Shown: positions 6,140 to 8,583 of the stretch, piece by piece | How positions within the stretch are numbered: position 1 is the first letter of the stretch | Layout of the letters: the number at the start of each line of letters is the position of its first letter | Assembly: GCA_021816545.1 (NCBI GenBank) | Contig: JAKAXP010000094.1 | Coordinates: 1 to 8,583 of the forward strand | Length of the DNA stretch: 8,583 nucleotides | Origin: Bacteroidota bacterium | GTDB taxonomy: Bacteria > Bacteroidota > Bacteroidia > Bacteroidales > VadinHA17 | Direction of reading: 5' to 3' | Program-made: the position numbers and the translations under genes | The notes under the pieces: generated by a model | The model's input: the letters and a program-made list of their open reading frames with translations, nothing else | Databases searched by the model: none | What the model was told of the DNA's origin: nothing

Positions 6140-6615
6140 ATGAAAACAAAGACATTCATTATTGTATGCCTCTTACTAGGATTTGGTATGAATCAACTTT
6201 TAGCCCAAAATGGTAAGAATGTGAATGGAACTATTACTGATGACTTTCTCTGGGATGGATATTATGTTCCGGTCTTTTCATCAAACGGGGAACTAATTGA
6301 TTGGCTGGTTGGATCAGTTACCGTCCACCAGTTATACCACTTCAAAGATGGCGTACGGTTTGGAAAAAAGAGTCTTTTAACGGGGAAGCTGTAAGTGTTG
6401 GATTAGACTGGGAAAGTGGAACTGGAGAGGTATTTTTTATATCGGACCGTACTTCGATACCGCTTGAATCTGTACCTTATGTCGGGGTAGGTCATTTCAA
6501 TGCAACAGGTAACTTGGGGACCCACTACATTATTTTTTACGAATATGTCTATGATCCTGTAACCTTTTATGAAAACTTTTCACTTATCAAGGCTGTTTCC
6601 CCCGGGAATAATTAG
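6140..6615 (+). pseudogene. Small secreted protein split by a -1 frameshift (mutation or programmed)
   Basis: The first frame (6140-6394) starts MKTK and has a hydrophobic signal peptide ending LLAQ, a typical Bacteroidota signal peptidase I end. It continues with NGTITDDFLWDGYYVPVFSS and stops at TAA 6392-6394. The -1 frame is open from 6301 to TAG 6613-6615 and continues in the same style: ESFNGEAVSVGLD, then GEVFFISD, then GTHYIIFYEYVYDPVTFYEN. Joined, they would make about 158 aa, consistent with one small periplasmic or outer-membrane-associated protein. Bases 6364-6370 read A AAA AAG in the correct zero-frame phase for -1 slippage. Alternatively one base was lost just upstream, since the -1 frame reads TVWKKES across this point and may already be native there. 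A near-match promoter TAACTTTA lies at 6097-6104, and a terminator follows at 6641. Function unknown. Confidence 0.65.
6364..6370 (+). promoter_or_regulatory. A AAA AAG slippery heptamer inside the split secreted-protein gene
   Basis: In the zero frame the codons are GGA AAA AAG, so the last A of GGA plus the next two codons form the X XXY YYZ heptamer known as an efficient bacterial -1 slippage site (as in dnaX). A -1 shift here passes from the frame starting at 6140 to the frame ending at 6615. No strong Shine-Dalgarno-like stimulator was seen upstream, and a downstream hairpin is not obvious, so function is unproven. Confidence 0.4.
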
Positions 6616-6640
6616 AAATTTACAAAGAAAAAGAAATTCA

Positions 6641-6672
6641 GCTTCCGGAAATCAGCCGGGGGCTTTCTTTTT
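6641..6672 (+). terminator. Intrinsic terminator after the small secreted-protein gene
   Basis: GCTTCCGG (6641-6648) pairs with CCGGGGGC (6656-6663), including two G-T wobbles, around a 7-base loop. The T-rich tract TTTCTTTTT follows (6664-6672). It lies 25 bases past the TAG at 6613-6615, which supports the view that transcription was meant to cover both halves of the split gene. Confidence 0.68.
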
Positions 6673-6735
6673 GGCGGTTATCCAAATCAGTTATCAGTCC
6701 TCAATTATTGGAGGGAGGTGGAGGAGGTGCACTTT

Positions 6736-6855
6736 ATGCGACATGGAGTAGTATATCTACTGAATCTTAATGCTGATCCATTCATAACCCTTCATAATTT
6801 ATGCATGCAGGGCTTCTCTATTGGCATATCCTGGAAAACCAGCCAAGGTCACTAA
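6736..6855 (+). CDS. Possible 39-aa open reading frame with a perfect Shine-Dalgarno
   Basis: ATG at 6736 opens a 39-codon frame ending in TAA 6853-6855. AGGAGGTG (6722-6729), a full match to the ribosomal anti-SD complement, sits six bases before the ATG. Strong Shine-Dalgarno sites are uncommon in Bacteroidota, and this one lies inside a G-rich tract (6710-6729), so coincidence is quite possible. The predicted peptide (MRHGVVYLLNL, with GFSIGISWKTSQGH at the end) has no recognisable signal peptide or family. Its end overlaps the stop of the opposing barrel gene by 4 bases, and no promoter was seen after the terminator at 6641-6672. Low confidence as a gene. Confidence 0.2.
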   Translation: MRHGVVYLLNLNADPFITLHNLCMQGFSIGISWKTSQGH

Positions 6856-7448
6856 TCTCTGATCCTGAAAGTATAGGTTACACCCAGTCCCATTACAAAG
6901 TTGACATCCTTCACATCTTCGTCCTTTGTAATGTCTGTGATGCCTGGTATGACAGTCAGGTTAATTCCAAAGTTATTGCTGAACTTATATCCAATGGCTA
7001 CCGGCAATGACAGGTCAAACCTTTTCATGTGGTCCATGTAACTTTCCGATGTCCCTTCATATTTATCCATTGCCCGGAAAAGATATCCTGGTTGGAGACC
7101 GGCTTCTCCGTAGAACCCGCTTGTATGCTGATACCTGAGCGTAAGAGGAAGGTATAAATACCACAGATTGGTTCTACCTTCAAGATCATACTCCTTCCAT
7201 CCGGCCCCCTGTAATGAGATCTTGGCTCCTGCATTAAGAATCAAAGAGTTACTTAGATAAGAAACAGGCATTTGTGCCCCTATTTGAGTTCCAATGGGGT
7301 CTTCCCATGATTCGTCACCATGAATTGCAGACTTTGTCAGCATCGCCCAGAATTCAACTGTTTCTGCAGGACATTCAGCCCTACAACATGATTGCATGAT
7401 GATTAGACAGGCTGTTAAAAAAGGCAGAATAAGGATTCTTGTTTTCAT
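6852..7448 (-). CDS. PorT-like outer-membrane beta-barrel protein
   Basis: From the ATG at 7448 the product is 198 aa. MKTR and a hydrophobic segment (residues 4-19) form a signal sequence, ending near MQSCC; this could be a weak lipobox or an ordinary signal cleavage region. The mature part alternates in beta-strand fashion. YLYLPLTLRYQ (97-107), GFYGEAGLQPGYLF (111-124), FDLSLPVAIGYKF (144-156), NNFGINLTVIPGITDI (158-173) and VMGLGVTYTFRI (185-196) fit the small 8-stranded PorT/OMP_b-brl barrels common in Bacteroidota. Such proteins sit in the outer membrane; their roles are mostly unknown, though PorT itself takes part in type IX secretion. This gene is not claimed to be porT. An earlier ATG lies 6 bases upstream (7454), and the frame extends to 7490. 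It has a good promoter at 7513-7543. The gene is divergent from the reductase-like gene, and I saw no clear terminator after it. Confidence 0.85.
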   Translation of the reverse strand: MKTRILILPFLTACLIIMQSCCRAECPAETVEFWAMLTKSAIHGDESWEDPIGTQIGAQMPVSYLSNSLILNAGAKISLQGAGWKEYDLEGRTNLWYLYLPLTLRYQHTSGFYGEAGLQPGYLFRAMDKYEGTSESYMDHMKRFDLSLPVAIGYKFSNNFGINLTVIPGITDITKDEDVKDVNFVMGLGVTYTFRIRD

Positions 7449-7512
7449 AATCATAGTTTTTGGGGTTTTAACTATTCTGAAACTACACATTTTTTAAAGG
7501 CCTGTCCTTTAT

Positions 7513-7543
7513 CAAAGTTACACTTCAAAAGAGGTCAAGTCAA
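7513..7543 (-). promoter_or_regulatory. Bacteroidota-type promoter for the beta-barrel gene
   Basis: The minus strand reads TTG (7543-7541), 20 bases, then TAACTTTG (7520-7513). The -7 element is a full TAnnTTTG match, and the TTG sits at the usual -33 spacing. Transcription would start near 7506, giving a leader of roughly 58 bases before the ATG at 7448. Confidence 0.7.
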
Positions 7544-7664
7544 GTATTTATTCCAGACTATTAGTAGAGCTTTTATAGGTCGCTTAAGTGTCCAAAGGGA
7601 GAATGGCTTGCAGGCGACACAAGCTTTCGACATTGCCTGTCCTTTGTTCTAAGCTCATAATTTA

Positions 7665-7696
7665 TTTGACTTCCGCCTCGTGGCGACGTAACTTTA
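7665..7696 (+). promoter_or_regulatory. Bacteroidota-type promoter for the aldo/keto reductase-like gene
   Basis: TTTG (7665-7668) lies 20 bases before TAACTTTA (7689-7696). This matches the -33 box and seven of eight positions of the -7 box TAnnTTTG. Initiation near 7703 would leave a short leader of about 13 bases before the ATG at 7716. Confidence 0.65.
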
Positions 7697-7715
7697 ATTA
7701 CTTAAAAATCCCCCT

Positions 7716-8583
7716 ATGAATAAGAGAACCATCAACCGCAGGACATTCCTGTCAAAATCAACTGTATGCATGGCAGGTGTCGGAATAGCAGGCTCAGGAG
7801 CAATGTACGGCCGGCAGAACACCGGCCAGGAACAGCAACAATCATCCATAAAGGAATACCGGATGCTCGGACGAACCGGGTTCAAGGTGTCGGACATCGG
7901 ATGCGGCTATCCGGGTACGGCCAGTGAGAGTGTCATTAAAGCAGCAATTGCCGGCGGAATTAATTTCGTTGATTCAATTGAGGGGCATGGCAGCGGAAAC
8001 AGCGAAGTCACAATCGGCCGGGCAATCAAAACCAGTCCCAGGGAATCACTTTTTATAAATTCAAAGATCGCAGTAACTGATAAGGATACCAGGGAAACTC
8101 TCGTCTCAAGGGTAAGAAAGTCCCTTGAGAGACTTGACACTCCCTATATCGACGGACTTATGTTGTGGTCTGCAAACACCGTTTTGGCAACAGAGAATAA
8201 AGTGTTCCACAGCGCCGTAAGGAAGATGAAGAAGGAGGGCATTGTAAGGTTCAGCGGTGTGTCATGCCATGGATCAAATTTCACCGGGGAACCACCGGAG
8301 ACGATGGACAGGGTAATTTGTGCTGCCGTCGACAGCGGGCGTTTTGACCTGGTAATGTTCGTTTATAACTATGTTCAGCAGGAAATGGGCGAAAAAATCC
8401 TGGAACAATGCATGAAAAAGAATGTCGGGGCGATCCTTATGAAGACTGATCCCTTCGGGGGAGCTTATAATATTGTAACGAACATGGTATCAAACTACCA
8501 GAAAGAAAACAAGGAAATCCCTCCGAATATTCAGGACGTTTACTCCAAGATCATGAAGAGCCAGGAGCAGGCGATGAGATCGG
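7716..8583 (+). CDS. Tat-exported aldo/keto reductase-like protein, 3' end outside window
   Basis: ATG at 7716 opens a frame of 289 codons that runs off the window. The N-terminus has a twin-arginine signal, NRRTFLSKS (residues 7-15), then a mildly hydrophobic stretch (17-30), so the folded protein is probably exported. From about residue 45 the sequence follows the aldo/keto reductase barrel: MLGRTGFKVSDIGCG (50-64), GINFVDSIEGHG (81-92, matching the usual FDTAxxYG), GNSEVTIGRAI (94-104), FINSKIAV (113-120) and YIDGLMLW (144-151). Of the canonical tetrad, Asp86 and Lys117 are kept, but the Tyr position is His91 and the His position is Trp151. Classic NADPH-dependent carbonyl reduction is therefore doubtful. 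Some exported relatives carry a C-terminal iron-sulfur segment; that part cannot be seen. GC content returns toward the level of the left part of the window. Substrate unknown. Confidence 0.9.
   Translation, partial: MNKRTINRRTFLSKSTVCMAGVGIAGSGAMYGRQNTGQEQQQSSIKEYRMLGRTGFKVSDIGCGYPGTASESVIKAAIAGGINFVDSIEGHGSGNSEVTIGRAIKTSPRESLFINSKIAVTDKDTRETLVSRVRKSLERLDTPYIDGLMLWSANTVLATENKVFHSAVRKMKKEGIVRFSGVSCHGSNFTGEPPETMDRVICAAVDSGRFDLVMFVYNYVQQEMGEKILEQCMKKNVGAILMKTDPFGGAYNIVTNMVSNYQKENKEIPPNIQDVYSKIMKSQEQAMRS

Noticed and set aside
7025..7234. Minus-strand open frame of 69 codons inside the beta-barrel gene
   Set aside because: It is an out-of-frame shadow of the PorT-like gene and has no independent support.
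7500..7645. Direct repeat GCCTGTCCTTT at 7500-7510 and 7635-7645
   Set aside because: It is a single pair of 11 bases between two divergent genes, with no further structure. It may be chance or a shared regulator site, and was not strong enough to list as a feature.
4049..7700. Duplicate of the tRNA 3' end that would mark the far end of an integrated element
   Set aside because: Reading the region by eye, no good second copy of the T-arm/acceptor sequence was found.
7694..8140. Minus-strand frames at 7694-7897 and 7907-8140
   Set aside because: They are antisense to the Tat-exported reductase-like gene, which has a promoter, signal and fold motifs.
1..8583. CRISPR arrays, rRNA genes, toxin-antitoxin pairs or phage genes
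   Set aside because: No regularly spaced repeats, rRNA-like segments or matching protein motifs were seen.

Overview
The window looks like chromosomal DNA of a Bacteroidota species, probably order Bacteroidales. The evidence is a Bacteroidota-style TonB protein with a long acidic linker, a PorT-like outer-membrane barrel, a Tat-exported aldo/keto reductase-like protein, and several promoters matching the Bacteroidota -7 element TAnnTTTG. Shine-Dalgarno sequences are mostly absent. The assignment is inferred from these signatures; no search was run.

Left part (1-4116), fairly GC-rich and housekeeping in character: the 3' end of aspartate-semialdehyde dehydrogenase (asd, + strand) meets the GTPase gene hflX (- strand) tail to tail, with the two stop codons overlapping. 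A strong minus-strand terminator (1862-1897) ends a two-gene minus-strand block, tonB (3158-3844) followed by an unknown lipoprotein gene (1914-3086). A second terminator hairpin lies between those two genes. A tRNA-Ala(GGC) gene with its own promoter and terminator closes this part.

Middle part (4117 to about 6800): the composition becomes clearly AT-rich immediately after the tRNA, and coding density is low. It holds a solitary radical SAM/SPASM-type enzyme gene (4474-5544, - strand), a relic of an IS3-type insertion sequence that keeps only the last ~43 codons of its transposase, and a small secreted protein gene (6140-6615) split by a -1 frameshift exactly where an A AAA AAG slippery heptamer sits. 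This looks like an old, decaying island next to a tRNA. No integrase and no duplicated tRNA end were found.

Right part (about 6850-8583): a minus-strand PorT-like beta-barrel gene with a good Bacteroidota promoter, then a divergently transcribed, 3'-truncated aldo/keto reductase-like gene with a twin-arginine signal. In that protein two of the four canonical catalytic residues appear replaced.

No CRISPR array, rRNA or complete mobile element is present. The best leads are the possible programmed frameshift, the orphan radical SAM enzyme in the tRNA-linked island, and the atypical Tat-exported reductase-like protein.
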